The notes: generated from the sequence alone by a model not told the origin. A stretch of 64,000 bases of DNA from Auanema rhodensis (GCA_964057225.1 OZ059898.1:6882001-6946000); one strand, 5' to 3'; counted from the stretch's first letter, positions 45,302 through 57,603 are shown. Program-made: numbers and translations.

Positions 45302-48300
45302 CGAGATTGCAGAGATTCAGATTACTATGTTTTATTCTATCGATGAGGCATTCATGACATACGAGTAATCATTAGATCTTCTTTCCATGTGTATCATGCC
45401 TCTTTTCCTTATTTAACAATGATATATGTGTCTAAAATTAGTCTCCAATGGCATACTTTTTACTCTTTCGCTCATATCTCAAATAGCCTATCTCAGCTTG
45501 TCTCTCTTTTCAATTTTGAAGGTTCAACTTAGAAGAGAAACGGATATTTGTTAGAAGGCGTGACGTCAACAGTTCGTTCTCTTATCGTCTGCGCTCTCCG
45601 CTCATGTTATACTGATTGCTCGTTTGCGGCTCTGCTTCTCTGGTTACTAACTATTGCTGTAGAGAACCAAGAAGAAATGGCAAGAACACATACTAGTCGA
45701 ACTATCCATCTTTCAAACTTTTAGTCTTCCTTCCATTCAGATTGTTTAAGTTTCTTATATTCTTTTAATTATTTTATAAAAATATATTTTCTTATGATAT
45801 TGTTTATATAGTTTCTTTAATATTTGTATAATTTTTTATTAAGAATAGTTTCTTTATATTAACTATTAAGTACTAAACACATTGATATTGCAAAAGAAAA
45901 AAAAAGAAAAAGAATTAAGAAAAGGAAGTTGATTTAACATTGAATGACATAATATTACTGAAACTTTATAATATTATTCACTAGTTCACTATGACCAAGC
46001 AATAGTTAATTAATTAAAAACTCTCAGCCAAGAATAACCTATGTAATAACAAAAAATATAACTAAGATAGATCAATATGTTAATTATAGAATTAAAACAA
46101 TAAATATATAAAATCTCCTGTTTTCTCTGAATAATGTTTCTAATTAGCTGATTCATACTTCATGCTGTCTGCTCTTCTTCCCCAACATTCGCATATTTTG
46201 AAAATTATAAAAGCTCCTTACGCGTTGTCGACGAAGACTGAAGACGTGAGAACCCTTGTCTCAAATCTTCAGAAATTCCACAACAATTATGTGAGGAACA
46301 TGTAATTTTATAAAAGTTTCTTTTATAAACTCATATATGCATATACAATTTATTCATTTTCTTTTATTTCTTCAAATAAAAATTCGAATTTGCAAAGAAA
46401 TTGAAAAAAATTTTACGTGAATTATTCTTGTAAGCCTTGTTCTTCACCGAGTCGTTTCAGGCAGTTTGTGGCTGCCCATCGCTCAATTAGGCAAATAAAC
46501 TTGGAAAAGATTGTTTTTTCTGTCGTTGCTCTCAGCTTTGGCGCTAGCACTCGTCGTTTTTTTTTCGCGCCAATTCTTTCGTCATCAGAACTCAATTTGG
46601 ATCTAAAGACTAAACTTACTGGGTTCTTAGATGCTTTTCGTGAATTCTACGAAAGGTAATTGGATTTTAAGTTCCAGAATGGGGGAAAGAAGGTCCCTAG
46701 ATGATAGCTTCCTTATTGACTATTTGTAGCATTAGGCAGTATATTACTTGATAATCTTCATTGCAATTCAATATTAGCAACGCTTTGCAATGAAGGATCA
46801 ATATGCGTCAGGCTACCTCTAACACCTCCCAGTGTTGTTGCATAGTCTGAACCCTTGTAATCGTGGGACATATGCTGAAGCCTTTTTTGTTGCTCTTAGC
46901 TTTATTCTTCTTATTGACCAATTTACTTGTTTTTCTCTGTCTGTTTGTTTTTCCGACATTAAGTAATTATGCATTGTCTGCGATTTTTTTGTTAAAGCTT
47001 TATGGTCTAGATTGTCAAGCTCATTCAAAATTTCAGACGTTCTCACATTTTCTAACTCAAGCTTCACGCCAATAGTTTCATTTTTTAACGTTTTATCGGA
47101 TTTCATTCCGCCGATTTCACCCGCGTAGCCGTGCTCCTTGTTCTCAAGATATCCAATTCACACGCAATTATCGGAATTCTCATTGTTATGAAATGCTCAC
47201 GTTTTCAAAACTTATGTAAACTCACTACGATTTTTTTCTATGGATTATTTATAATTGAATTTTTGAAAAAAAAATGAAACTAGCTTTGTAAATCTCCAAT
47301 GCTACTTTGCGTGAACATTACGGCTGTCTTATTGTCAAAATATCACGCACATTGAGCGGTTGCTTTCTCCTTTTTCTTAATTAAGTAGGAAGTTGATATT
47401 TGTTTCAAATATCAACATTCATGCTTTCAAGTTGTTCTATTTTTACAACGTAAACATTATGCTTGGTTATGTGTTTTGTTGCTTCTTTCTTGAAATAGTG
47501 TCAGCTTGGGTATTTCATCTAACTTCGTTATCTGACAATGTGTAAGACACTCGTGTATTCTGCTCAACTCTGCTTACTTAAACTAACACATTTCTTGAGA
47601 CCAAAAAGCTATTTCATTCCCTTCATGTGTTTAGTTGAAATCTATTGCTTTCTTATTGAATTTCCTAAAAGTTTTGACACATCGATTAATAATTTCTATT
47701 TTATTCTGTATTATGGTCCCTACTACTGATCCTTTGATTTCATTACTTGTTCGTCAACAATTTCTATAAATAATGTTACAATCTTATAATTACTAGAATT
47801 GCGTTATTGATCTAAATCAATTTCTAAGCTATTTGCTCTATATCATTACTTAATGTAGTATATGACGGAAATTCTGGAAGCTTCCAATTTCCATAGTTCG
47901 AGCAATAATCTAATTTTTCAAAATTTGAGAAATACAGATTTCATCTGATTTTATTTATTTTACAGTTTATGATTATAGTATTAACACTATATGTACTTTT
48001 AATATTTAATTAAGTAAGTGTATTACTTGTTAGGTTCGGGAATGTAATTCTGTACTTCTAATTTACACCTAATTTATGAGTTTCAACACTTTTTCCTTAA
48101 ATAAAAGCGGAAAGTCTAAGCAGTGGTTGTTTTTTTTATTCAATCATTTCCTTATCAAGACTTCAGTATTTTAGACGATTATAACAAACATTCTCTATTT
48201 TTCTGCTATATCATTTGATGTTTGACTAGTCAACCACAACAAAGCTCAACTAAGAATATCATGAGTTACAATGTAATTCGTTGGCATCAGAGCAAACTCT

Positions 48301-48976
48301 ATAGCGTCATTCCCTAATCCTCTACAGTTCGGTTGTAATCTGACTGACTAGTTTTGTGTGATATGTCTGCCATTAGACTAAACTTTCATTTCTACTTTTA
48401 ACATTATTTCATTGTTTAAATGTCTTTTCCATATTCTTAATAAATCTCCAAATGTTTGGTGTTATCCGAAGTCATTTATCTTGAATCTTCTTAGAAAGTC
48501 CTTGTTTTTTAGCACTTCAAAGAATTGTATATATGCATATATTTTTCTTGAAGAATGAATTACTATTAACAATGCATGAAATTGATAGTTTTTGAGTTTC
48601 CGAGTTTTTCCCATCTTTCCGATTTGCCAATTACTTCTTATTTCCTCACCCCCAACGAAGTTTACAGCTGCATCCGTTCAATTATGGATCAAACGTTTGA
48701 TGAAGTCCTCACTGAATAGAGAATCGTCATGAGTGAGACATCATAGGAAATGAGCTCATTAGTTCAGTTTTCGTTCGATCTGTACTATAATAAAGGACAG
48801 CAGGTCTGACGGCGGCTCATGCGTCTTTTCTTGAATCTTTCGCACTTTTTCGATTTCTTTTCGAGGATTTCTTCCCATTCTAAATTTATGATACCCTCGT
48901 CATCGATACTTATTTCTATATATATATATATATATATCTCACCGTTTCTCTTAATCTCTTTCCACGCACCCACACA

Positions 48977-49053
<77 letters not shown>

Positions 49054-49782
49054 TTCGTATCTTTCTATCTTTACGAAGAGATTTTCAAGATCTATTGTTT
49101 TTTCTTTAAATTTGATAATAGCTACGACTCGTTTTACACTGACTAAACTCGGTTTGTCTAAGAAATATCAAACTGGGACATTCCCAGCTTTGTTTTCTTG
49201 ATAAATGCAAATATGAATAACTTATTTCAATTGTTTTATTTTCAATGGCAATTAACAAGAAATCAACATAATTCTTTTAAAAATTAATTTTTGTTCGAAA
49301 TATTTCTCACAGTTTCATATTAGCAAAATTGAGTTGAAGCTCAAGGTTTCCTAGGCAACTGTGCTTCTTCTTCTTCTTTTGTCGATGATTTATTTGCTTC
49401 ACCATTCTAAAAAAAACGTGCCGTTCCTATCTTGCTTTTCTTGATCAACTATGAATTGTGTGTACACTTTTACTCTTCGTTCTACGGAATCTGTTCAGAC
49501 TATTTGATTTATCTTTTATCTAAGAAACTTTAAAAAGGCTAGAATGATTTCTTCATTCTATACAATAAATCAAATTACAGAAAATATAATTATAATTAAC
49601 TCAAATTTATACATTTTAAGTGTTTTAATAATCTGTTGTGTTATTTTTTTAATCATTCATACTTTGACTCGTATATTTGCTTACTGATAAGATTGTAATT
49701 GTACTGATGAATTTCTTCCCTATATTAAAAAAACTTTTCGTTGATTCTTAGCTTTTATTTATTTTGATTGTTTCAGTCAAAT
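45299..49782. promoter_or_regulatory. Long 5' region of RCAN, no supported coding exon
   Basis: About 4.5 kb upstream of the RCAN start codon. It contains a palindromic CRE-type TGACGTCA (45561-45568) beside a GC-richer patch, an E2F-like TTTCGCGCC (46563-46571) and a GC-richer stretch at 46410-46660 ending in a donor-like 'AAAG|GTAATT'. That stretch could be a non-coding first exon. The RCAN ATG is preceded by 'tgtttcag' 6 nt away, so the mRNA either has a 5'-UTR intron or is trans-spliced. Several open frames (46417-46659 plus, 46819-47106 minus) are not convincing. Confidence 0.4.
48980..49051. repeat. (TA)n microsatellite
   Basis: About 35 uninterrupted TA units. A shorter tract lies at 48917-48938. 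The frame through it gives only Ile-Tyr repeats. Confidence 0.97.
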
Positions 49783-50683
49783 ATGGAAGACATAGAGAAC
49801 GATGTACGTGTTGAAGCCACAAATATTAGTAGAGTGAAGACTAAAGATGAACTCCCTAATTCTATTATCGTTACACAAGTTCCCGACGAGGTTGGTATTA
49901 ATTTAAATTTTTTTCGTTTAATACCATTTATCTCGTAATTTTAAGCGCTATATAGATTTAGTATTCGCTTAGTTTGGTAATGCTTCACATTCACTTTACA
50001 GGTCTTCTTGGACCCAGCTCAGAGGGAAAATTTTTCACAGCTTTTTACACAAATAGAAGAGAATATTCATTTTGATTTTCTTAAAAGCTTTCGCAGAGTA
50101 CGGGTCATTTTTAGGTATGTTTTAGTGAATGATAATTGATTAATAATATATTTTATTTAAGCACCCCAGAAAATGCTACAGCTGCAAAACTTATAGTTCA
50201 AGGATTTTCTTTTAATGGACATCAAATGAAAGCATTTTTTGCACAGGTCTTTCTTTATTTGACTCGAATTTTAAATAAATTTTATAATTTCAGAAAGTTT
50301 TACTTCATAATTCCTCCCCTCTGTTACTCTCTCCACCTCCTCTAGAAAAACAGTTTCTCATATCCCCACCATGCTCACCACCCGTTGGATGGGAACAAAC
50401 AAAAGTTTGTCACTTTTAAAACTCTTCAAGCATCTTCATATTTACAGGAAATGCCTCCTGTTGTTTGTAATTTTGATCTCATGTCTCGACTAGCATCATT
50501 TGCACTTGATGAGAAGTAAATTTAATCACATATGTAGCTAAATCAATTAATATTTTCAGATATGAAGTTCATAATGGAGATGACCAAACACCTACTATTG
50601 TTGTATATCCTTGTGAAACACCCATAGAAGCCCCAAGTAAAATAGAAATGCCTAAAACACCTAGACCTCCAGAGGCGAATTGA
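49783..50683 (+). CDS. RCAN: Calcipressin, regulator of calcineurin
   Basis: Calcipressins bind and inhibit (or at low level assist) the Ca2+-dependent phosphatase calcineurin in the cytoplasm. Six exons: 49783-49890, 50002-50114, 50162-50246, 50294-50404, 50448-50515 and 50560-50683, with introns of about 43-111 nt. The product has an N-terminal RRM-like fold ('FLDPAQRENFSQLF', 'LKSFRRVRVIFSTPENA', 'GHQMKAFFAQ'). The family signature FLISPPCSPPVGWEQ, with the conserved serines of the phosphorylated SP repeat, follows, then 'VCNFDLMSRLASFALDEKYEVH' and 'TPTIVVYPCET'. It ends 'MPKTPRPPEAN'. Compared with human RCAN1 the last block (the basic PxIxIT/TxxP-like tail ending in TPIHLS) is missing or diverged. 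The gene is convergent with the SLC35B3-type transporter. Confidence 0.97.
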
Positions 50684-50907
50684 TAATTAAATCATTTATT
50701 GAAGAATTAGTATTCACTTTGTATAAAACCCGCGAACACTCCTTATAGTGCTCACTTAAATACAAGCGAAATCATTAGTCAATTTTTCAACCCAAATAAA
50801 TATTTGCCACTTCAAACATAAAAAGGAAACAAGGTTAAATCCAATAAATACACATTTGATATCCCGCATATTTTGTTAAAGAAGTTATTTATGAATGATT
50901 CTTCTTA

Positions 50908-52356
50908 TTATACCATTTCAAAATCTTTCTTGGCAATTAATGGTGTATGGCCATAGAAATAACGTCCAACGAAATGTCTCATTTTAGTATTCCAACTCTC
51001 TCGGTTTTTACTGAATTTACAAAAAATAGTATATATACAGGAACTAATTGATTGATACCTGTACAGATTCAGATATATAGCAAGTAAGATGACGAGACCA
51101 GCCCAAACATAGTCAACACTGAAGGGTTTCGAGAAAAGAATAAAGGAAAGGATTATAGTGACAGCTTTACGTAATGTAGTAACAGTTACAGCAACCAAAG
51201 CCCCGCTAACCTTAAAAAATACATATATATATATATATATAAAGTAGGAATTCAGAAACTATAACATACTTTTATTAATGTTAAAACAATATTTACACCC
51301 AAGTATCCCAGAAGGCCAAAAATAATGCCATATCCATAAGTTTTCCATGGATTCTTCAAATTGAAACTTTGCAAAGAAACGATAATTCACCAACCTGCCA
51401 GAAAAATATGAATGAATCAACAAGCTCTCCAGAGAAAATAATATAAGCAAGTAAATATAATGATCCAATTGAATATGAATATAAAACCTTCAAATTAAGC
51501 CAAATATATTACAAGAAAAAGAAAAGAAAAACGTACTACTTCCTGACTAGAACCCCCGTATTTTTTCATATTCTTTTCCTGAATATTTCCGATCACGGCG
51601 TCAGCTAACAAAGCGCCAGATATCATGATGTATCCTTGCGGCTCAAAGTTAGGCGACACTTGACTATCAGCCAAAGTGAACATGATCAAACCTTAAACGA
51701 ATTCCAATAATTTAGCAATTCAAAATTATGTATTACCTAAGCTCATTAAAACTGCAGAAAAAATATCTAAGAACCCATATCGTTTTCCCTGTATAATTAT
51801 TCCTCCAATAAGGACAGGTATCAACTTACAACATTTAAATATAACCTTAAACAGGATTCGTGACTGGAAGCAAAGATCAAAAAACCTGAGTAGGATAATT
51901 GAGATACCCAACAGAAGCATTTGATAACCCCATGGTAGCAACAGTGAAAAAGGCAATAAGACAATAAATTTTCATCGGAATTCTGGAGCAACCATATTTT
52001 CTCTTTAAACAATGAGTTTCAAAATATACCTCCGAGTTCTATCATGCCAAATTAAACATTCACAGTAGCCCAAACTACTATATACCATAAATTGTATCAA
52101 AGTTAAATACCATCCAAACGGTTTCATACCGGGAAGTTTGAATATAAGTTCCTGTTCAAGTAACATATGAAAAAATCAGAAAACAACTCAAAGCACACCT
52201 GCATACAGCCATATCCTATATAGAATACGAAAATGGCAAAAGTTAACGAAAGAAACTGTACATATTTAGGTCTATAATCGGCATAAGAAGAAGTTTAGCG
52301 AAACAGCCCTACTTTTGTGTTAAGTTAAAGCCCAGCAAGTGCACTTCATTTGACAT
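50908..52356 (-). CDS. SLC35B3: PAPS transporter, SLC35B3/PAPST2-type
   Basis: This nucleotide-sugar-transporter-family protein imports the sulfate donor PAPS into the Golgi, allowing sulfation of glycosaminoglycans. The start is [15 protein letters not shown], followed by '[21 protein letters not shown]', '[15 protein letters not shown]' and the family-diagnostic '[23 protein letters not shown]' region (about 51780-51840). Next are '[17 protein letters not shown]', '[17 protein letters not shown]', '[12 protein letters not shown]' and '[21 protein letters not shown]'. It ends with '[21 protein letters not shown]' and a C-terminal tail ending 'KKDFEMV', TAA at 50908-50910. Around ten TM helices. 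The 'NVQEKxMK' and 'YSYSIG' motifs resemble SLC35B3 more than B2. It starts 139 bp after the RPS12 stop on the same strand. Confidence 0.95.
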
Positions 52357-52495
52357 TCCTCCCAGCAGATACAAAGCTTGGTAGTTCTGTATTATCTGTA
52401 TATTACGTTGGATTTTTCATGTTGTATATGTATAGGTTACAACCAAAAAAACGAACAAGCATTGAACAGAAAACAACTTCATTGTAACAAAACAA

Positions 52496-53112
52496 TTACT
52501 TCTTAGAATTGAAGTACTCTTGGAGAACGGCCTTTCCCTGTTCCTCAGTTCCGAAGTCCTTGACAACGGCACAGGAGCAGCCAACGACCTTTCTAGCTTT
52601 TCCCTCCTTATCGTACTTGCAGAGACCGCACCATTCACCGATGATCTTCTTATCGGCTACCTTGATGAGCGGGATGTTGTGCTCGTTGCACAAAGCCTCG
52701 ACGAGGTTGACGTACATTTGCTCGTCGCAGTTCTCAGCGAGAACGCAGAAGTGAGCCTCACGCCTAAAATGCAATACTATAACAAAGGTTTTAAAATTCA
52801 AAATGAGTGTTGGCTTCCTTTGGCACCTGCCCTACTAAAAACATAGAGAGATGTGGCAAGTCGGTCAATGATGTCGCACCCGACAGGTAGTCGTACAAAC
52901 ATATATATTTTATACAACTGTTTATGAGTGCCAGAAAAAATGAAAAAAACTTACTTGTCAAGAGCTTTGCAAGCAGCATGGAGTCCCTTAGCGAGTCCGT
53001 CAGCGAAGTGAGCGGATCTCAAAACAGCCTTCAAGGCTTGTTGGACATCCATCTGGGCTGGTGCAGCAGCAGCGGGGGCAACCTGCACTTCATCTCCTCC
53101 AGCATCGGCCAT
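52496..53112 (-). CDS. RPS12: 40S ribosomal protein S12 (eS12)
   Basis: Two exons, 52955-53112 and 52496-52763, give a 141-residue protein beginning [20 protein letters not shown] and continuing '[20 protein letters not shown]', '[20 protein letters not shown]', '[20 protein letters not shown]' and '[20 protein letters not shown]'. It ends 'QEYFNSKK'. Length and motifs are those of eS12, a component of the small-subunit beak. Codon use is far more GC-rich (G/C-ending codons) than in the neighbours, as expected of a highly expressed gene. The intron (191 nt) is longer than local average. A 'cctattacag' acceptor lies 27 nt before the ATG. It shares a 396-bp divergent upstream region with the next gene. 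Confidence 0.98.
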
Positions 53113-53508
53113 TATTGCTAGATTCCTAGATGAGTCTGAACTGTAATAGGAAAATTTAATATATGGCTAAAAACAAAAAAACATTTTCCACAACATAAAA
53201 AAACAATAAGTGCTTCTCAATCTTATTTAACAAGGCAAACAATGATAGAATAAAATTATTGTATGTTAAACTTCAATAGCTAGAGAGCCGTCAGACCCAA
53301 AATTTTCCATGTCACTACGTATCGCTACGATTCGCAGCTGACGCGCAGTTTGAACAGCACAAATGCGGGAACAATAAAATTTTAAAAAGTATTCTATCTA
53401 ACGGTAGTCTCGTATTATTGTAAAAGCTGTTGCTTCTTATTTTTTTTCAATTTAAGTTTGCTTATTTCTAATCTATAATATATAACATATAATGATGTAT
53501 CGTTTAGT
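53113..53508. promoter_or_regulatory. Divergent RPS12 / downstream-gene promoter region
   Basis: This 396-bp gap between opposite starts has a markedly GC-richer core at about 53280-53370 (containing 'cagctgacgcgcag'), the likely initiation region for the highly expressed RPS12. Confidence 0.5.
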
Positions 53509-54899
53509 ATGGTTGTGGGAGGCATTACCATTAGTTCTAAGAACTTAAATGATCCCGAGAAAATGTCTTGTGCTGTTCTTTCTACCCACTTGAAAGACTT
53601 GATTGAGGAACCTTTGGTTTGCAAAATGGGGAACCAAATGACAGCAAATGAATATAAAGTACTATATATTATTTATATATACATATATATTTAAAGTTCA
53701 CGTTTTCAAGAGTCTCGTAAGGTTGGAAATCGAACAACGAATTGTTTTCTGTTCCTTCGTAGAGAAATTATTGGAAGACTATATTGAAAATACGGAGAGA
53801 AAAGTAATAATTTTTTTTCTTAATATAAAGTCGTATCCTTTTTTTTGATAGAATCATGATCTTCGTGATAAGGTAGATGCTTGTGAGGTGCTGAGAAAAC
53901 ATGCAGAAGGCATAAATGCTCTACGAGAAAAGTTCATGAGTACGTTGAATGAGCTTCAATTTTTTATACAGTGATGACTTTAGATACTAGGAAACAGGTG
54001 CTATCGGGCGATTTCTCAATACTTAAAGTTGGAAACAACGGTTATTTGTTAAGGAAATGAGTATATTAATTGTTTTTTTTTCAAATTTTAGATATAGGAA
54101 TTGCAAATGAAGTCCAATCAGAAGAACCCGAAGATCTTCCCAAGTCGAATCCACTTCCTATCCAGGAGGCATTGCATTTAAAACGTATGAGTATTACGGT
54201 GTAACTAAGTTAAGTTTCTTCACTTTCAGGACCGGTTTTCACATCTGCTTATGGCCGCGGAATTCAAGCTGAAAGAGAATCTCTTGCTTTGGCTAAATTA
54301 AGGTAAATTTTGAATGTGACAGTATATACTTATTTTCTTTATAGCTTGAATGAGAAAGTGGTGCCGACTGTTCCAAATATTAAATTGGATGAAGAGCCGG
54401 AAGGAGATCAATTTATGTTCTCAAACATGGCTGATGATGGAGATACTAATTTTTTGGAAACTGAAATTGAGACATCGAATTCTCGTCCGTCTCTTGTTTC
54501 GAGCCTCGATGGTTCTATTACGGTACATGAATCGTCACCTTTCAGTAAACAGAGAGGTTTGTGTATGAGTTTTGCACCATATATATAATTATTAAATTGA
54601 AGGAGTCTTCTATTATTCGCCTGTTGTTGGCAAATCACCACCACCAGCTCCTAATTTTGATGATTCTGAGGATTTCTCGGATCAAAATCAAATTCCTGTC
54701 TACGATTTCAGGAGTGCTACAAAGAAAACTGAAGTCTGTTTTGTTCCAACTATTGAAGTAAATGCTTTGCTTTCAGCCTAGAGTGGAAGATAATGAAACC
54801 AGAACACCTTTCGGAGTTAAAGAGTTTGCTAGCAGCGGATTATATGTTCAGCGTCCTAAGTTTTCATCTACATATGGCCAACAGTTCAACAAATGTTGA
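53509..54899 (+). CDS. Unrecognised soluble, probably helical/acidic protein
   Basis: Exons assemble from MVVGGITISSKNLNDPEKMS through a helical, charged N-terminal half ('RLEIEQRIVFCSFVEKLLED' and 'RDKVDACEVLRKHAEGINAL'). A proline/acid-rich middle follows ('SEEPEDLPKSNPLPIQEALH', 'VFTSAYGRGIQAERES', 'KLDEEPEGDQFMFSNMADDG'), then a low-complexity C-terminal part ('SPVVGKSPPPAPNFDDSEDF'). The end is 'GLYVQRPKFSSTYGQQFNKC', TGA at 54897-54899. About seven introns of 40-130 nt keep the frame. There is no signal peptide or TM. I recognise no domain; a cytoskeletal or nuclear adaptor is conceivable but unsupported. It is divergent from RPS12 and in tandem with the next gene, 286 bp away. Confidence 0.75.
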
Positions 54900-55185
54900 A
54901 GTGAAACAATGAGTTTCATTTTTTCAAATTGTTCTGTTATTTGTGTAAATAATATCATAATAATTAACTTTGATAGTTTGATTTTTCCTAAAATTATAAA
55001 TTCTTTGTGTGATCGAAACCTTTTTTTTTATCTTTAACCAACAGTGATGGAAAAAACCAAAGAATTACATTAATAAATTCGATTGGCCATTTTATCAGTA
55101 TAAATATATAACCGATTTCTTCTTTGTTGAGGAATTTTGAAAATCTTACACAGTGCTATTAGTCAATAATCAATTGAACTCGGCT

Positions 55186-56712
55186 ATGCTTACTGAGAGA
55201 ACGAGGGATATGATGTCTGAGGAAGCTAGTATGATGCGGGTCCTTCAGCTCGATAGGCGTCTTTTAGGACATCGATTGATTAAAGTAGGAATCGAAAAAA
55301 ATTTACTTTTCCTACAGGTTATTTCATACTTTGTTTATGCAATTAAATTGAACCATCTTTCTTATAGCCGTCTTTGGATAAATGCGTTCAGATTTGGAGT
55401 GTTAATACCTTGTATCCTTCGAGTTGGGAATGTATATTCAACTTGAATGTTTCTGAACTTCTATATACAATTCCAGCCTGTTCATACTACGAACAATGTA
55501 TTTATATTCTTATAGTAGCTGTGTTTGTAAGTGCTATACCATATATTTTATATTCTCAATTTATTAATTAGAAAGAGGAAGAATGGCCTAGAATATCTAT
55601 TTTTCAAATTGATAAGAAAACAGAAGAAGTTAAAGAATTCAGGTATAATTAAGTTTTCTTCAAAAAAAGAATGTAATACATATAGATTACACGAATCCTC
55701 AGGCACAACGTTTGAAGATGTGCCCTTAGAATCTGCAGTTATGGTTTGTGGCAAAGATAAGCTTTATTTGTATGACAGAAGTATGGTTATGGGTGCAATT
55801 CCTTTTTGGGATTTGATCTGCGTTGATGTGAGTTTCTTCCATAATGTGCTCAAAAACAGTAATTTCAGGAGCATTTTACGATTTCTCGCCATGACATTAC
55901 TGATGAGGATAACGAAAAATGTAGCAGATTCCCTATTGCAATTCAGCCTGGTTTGTAGTTTAATATCGATTCAATTTAAATATATTATTAATAATAGTTT
56001 TTAATTTATTAAAACATTTACAATATCAGAACTTGGTGTGTTTGCGCGGTGGCGAGATAATCATACATTAGCTGTGCATTATAATGGAAAATGGGCAAAT
56101 TATCTCCCTTGTTCTACTACAACTGTTGATGTTAGTTCTAAATATCGGAATATGTTCATAGTTGATTATTATAGTTATCACATCTTAGTACTAGGGGCTT
56201 ACATGAAACGTATGGTAGAGCTGGACATCGAATGGGTGCCATCGAATCTCCTTTAACTTTTTATTCTGACGGAAATACTACAATAGCTAAAGTCACTAGA
56301 GATCATAGACATTTTTATTTCGAAATATCCCTAAGTATGTTTCAAATTCTAAATTGTTTTGTTATTTTCATGATATAGATCATGAACTGCAAACATTTAC
56401 TGTTTCTTGCCGCGGGTCCGCAATGTATTCAGCAGGGCTTGACAGAATGTTTTATGCCATGGTTACTAACAAGATAATAGCTATTATTGGTATTCGTGGG
56501 ATTGCAATCAATTTTTTGAATGTAATGCTGCAGTTAAGTTATCTTAATTAGTTTTTTTCATTTAGCCCCCATCTCTTGCTGATATTTCTACTTGGTCTAT
56601 ACAACAGAAACATACCAAACGAGATGGTACAGGTGCACACTCTGGTGGATTAAATTGGGATGATATATGGGAGATGTGCAATAATATAAGAAAATCTAAA
56701 TGTATTTCTTAG
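55186..56712 (+). CDS. Unrecognised multi-exon protein, beta-strand rich (propeller-like?)
   Basis: The start is MLTERTRDMMSEEASMM ('cttacacag' acceptor about 33 nt upstream). Further exons give 'LDKCVQIWSVNTLYPSSWEC', 'KEEEWPRISIFQIDKKTEEV', 'SAVMVCGKDKLYLYDRSMVM', 'GVFARWRDNHTLAVHYNGKW', 'RGLHETYGRAGHRMGAIESP' and 'YFEISLNHELQTFTVSCRG'. It ends 'WEMCNNIRKSKCIS', TAG at 56710-56712. Recurrent hydrophobic strand-turn patterns with W, Y and D/N suggest a beta-propeller-like fold, but there is no clear WD or kelch repeat. About 370 residues, no obvious signal peptide. Introns are 45-65 nt. Function unknown. Confidence 0.72.
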
Positions 56713-57209
56713 CCATGTTGTAAAAGTTGAAGTTTTTGTATTAAATTTGAAATATATATGAATGAATAATTGATGAAACACTTATGTCTAACTTTTATTG
56801 TTAGAATTGATAAAATATAAAGTATATTTTTGATAATATTATTTAATAAAATGAGTAAACTATTCATATAAATTTGTTGAAAGAAAGAAAGAATTATATA
56901 TAAATATATATATAGTGATTGTCCAAGTTTCAATACTTCAGTTGCTCATAACATAATAATAATTGGCAACCTGGGAATTGTACCTGATTTCTTAAATGTT
57001 GATTTGAAATAAAAATAATGTTGTATCATTTCTTTTTCTTTGTTCAATTTTCTTCCATCATATATACTTGATATATCATTAATAATATTTTCATTATATT
57101 TTAAAATGATTTATTATCAACTTACTTAATGAACTTTCGTTAAGATAATTATTATAATTAAGGTTTTAATTAGTTGCCTATGATGGTCACATTGAATTAT
57201 GCTGTAGGC

Positions 57210-57284
57210 ATGTTTAATAAAGCATATTTCATTGATCCAACTCAGAGAACAAAAGTTCTTGCCCAGGTGCCACAGGATGTTCCG
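57210..57284 (+). CDS. Orphan first exon
   Basis: ATG at 57210 is preceded immediately by 'gctgtaggc', acceptor-like. The exon reads MFNKAYFIDPTQRTKVLAQV then PQDVP and ends at a good donor (CCG|GTACGT). One in-phase continuation is an exon at about 57418-57447 ([10 protein letters not shown], between a cag acceptor and a gag|gtaaac donor); reading through instead stops at 57490. I cannot find a further partner and do not recognise the peptide. It may be a small gene, a gene fragment, or the start of a gene with a long intron spanning the minus-strand neighbour. Confidence 0.35.
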
Positions 57285-57603
57285 GTACGTGTTCGCATTT
57301 GAATGTTAGTGGGTTCGGACGGAATGGGAAACAACAACAACGGCAAACTTTTTCGATTCTGTGCTTCAATCCCTTCGAAGTCACACTTCGAATTTTTCTT
57401 AAATATGTCTGTATTCAGGTTTTCAGCACAAACGAAACCTTGTTTGAGGTAAACAGCTGTACCATTTCAATGTTTCAACGTGTGTTCTAAATGCTGGCTC
57501 AACAGAAGACAAATCTACTCTGGAAGCTGGCCAAAGTACACACTCTCCTCCATTTTCCTAGAGTGTTTATGCTTATAATTGAAATTTTTGTTGTCTTGTA
57601 ATG

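Noticed and set aside
46819-47106. Minus-strand charged open frame (MKSDKTLKNETIG...) opposite a hydrophobic plus-strand frame
   Set aside because: Plausible coiled-coil composition, but no splice partner, no recognisable family, and no flanking gene on that strand; kept out for lack of support.
48819-49109. Open frame encoding alternating Ile-Tyr
   Set aside because: Produced by the (TA)n microsatellite.
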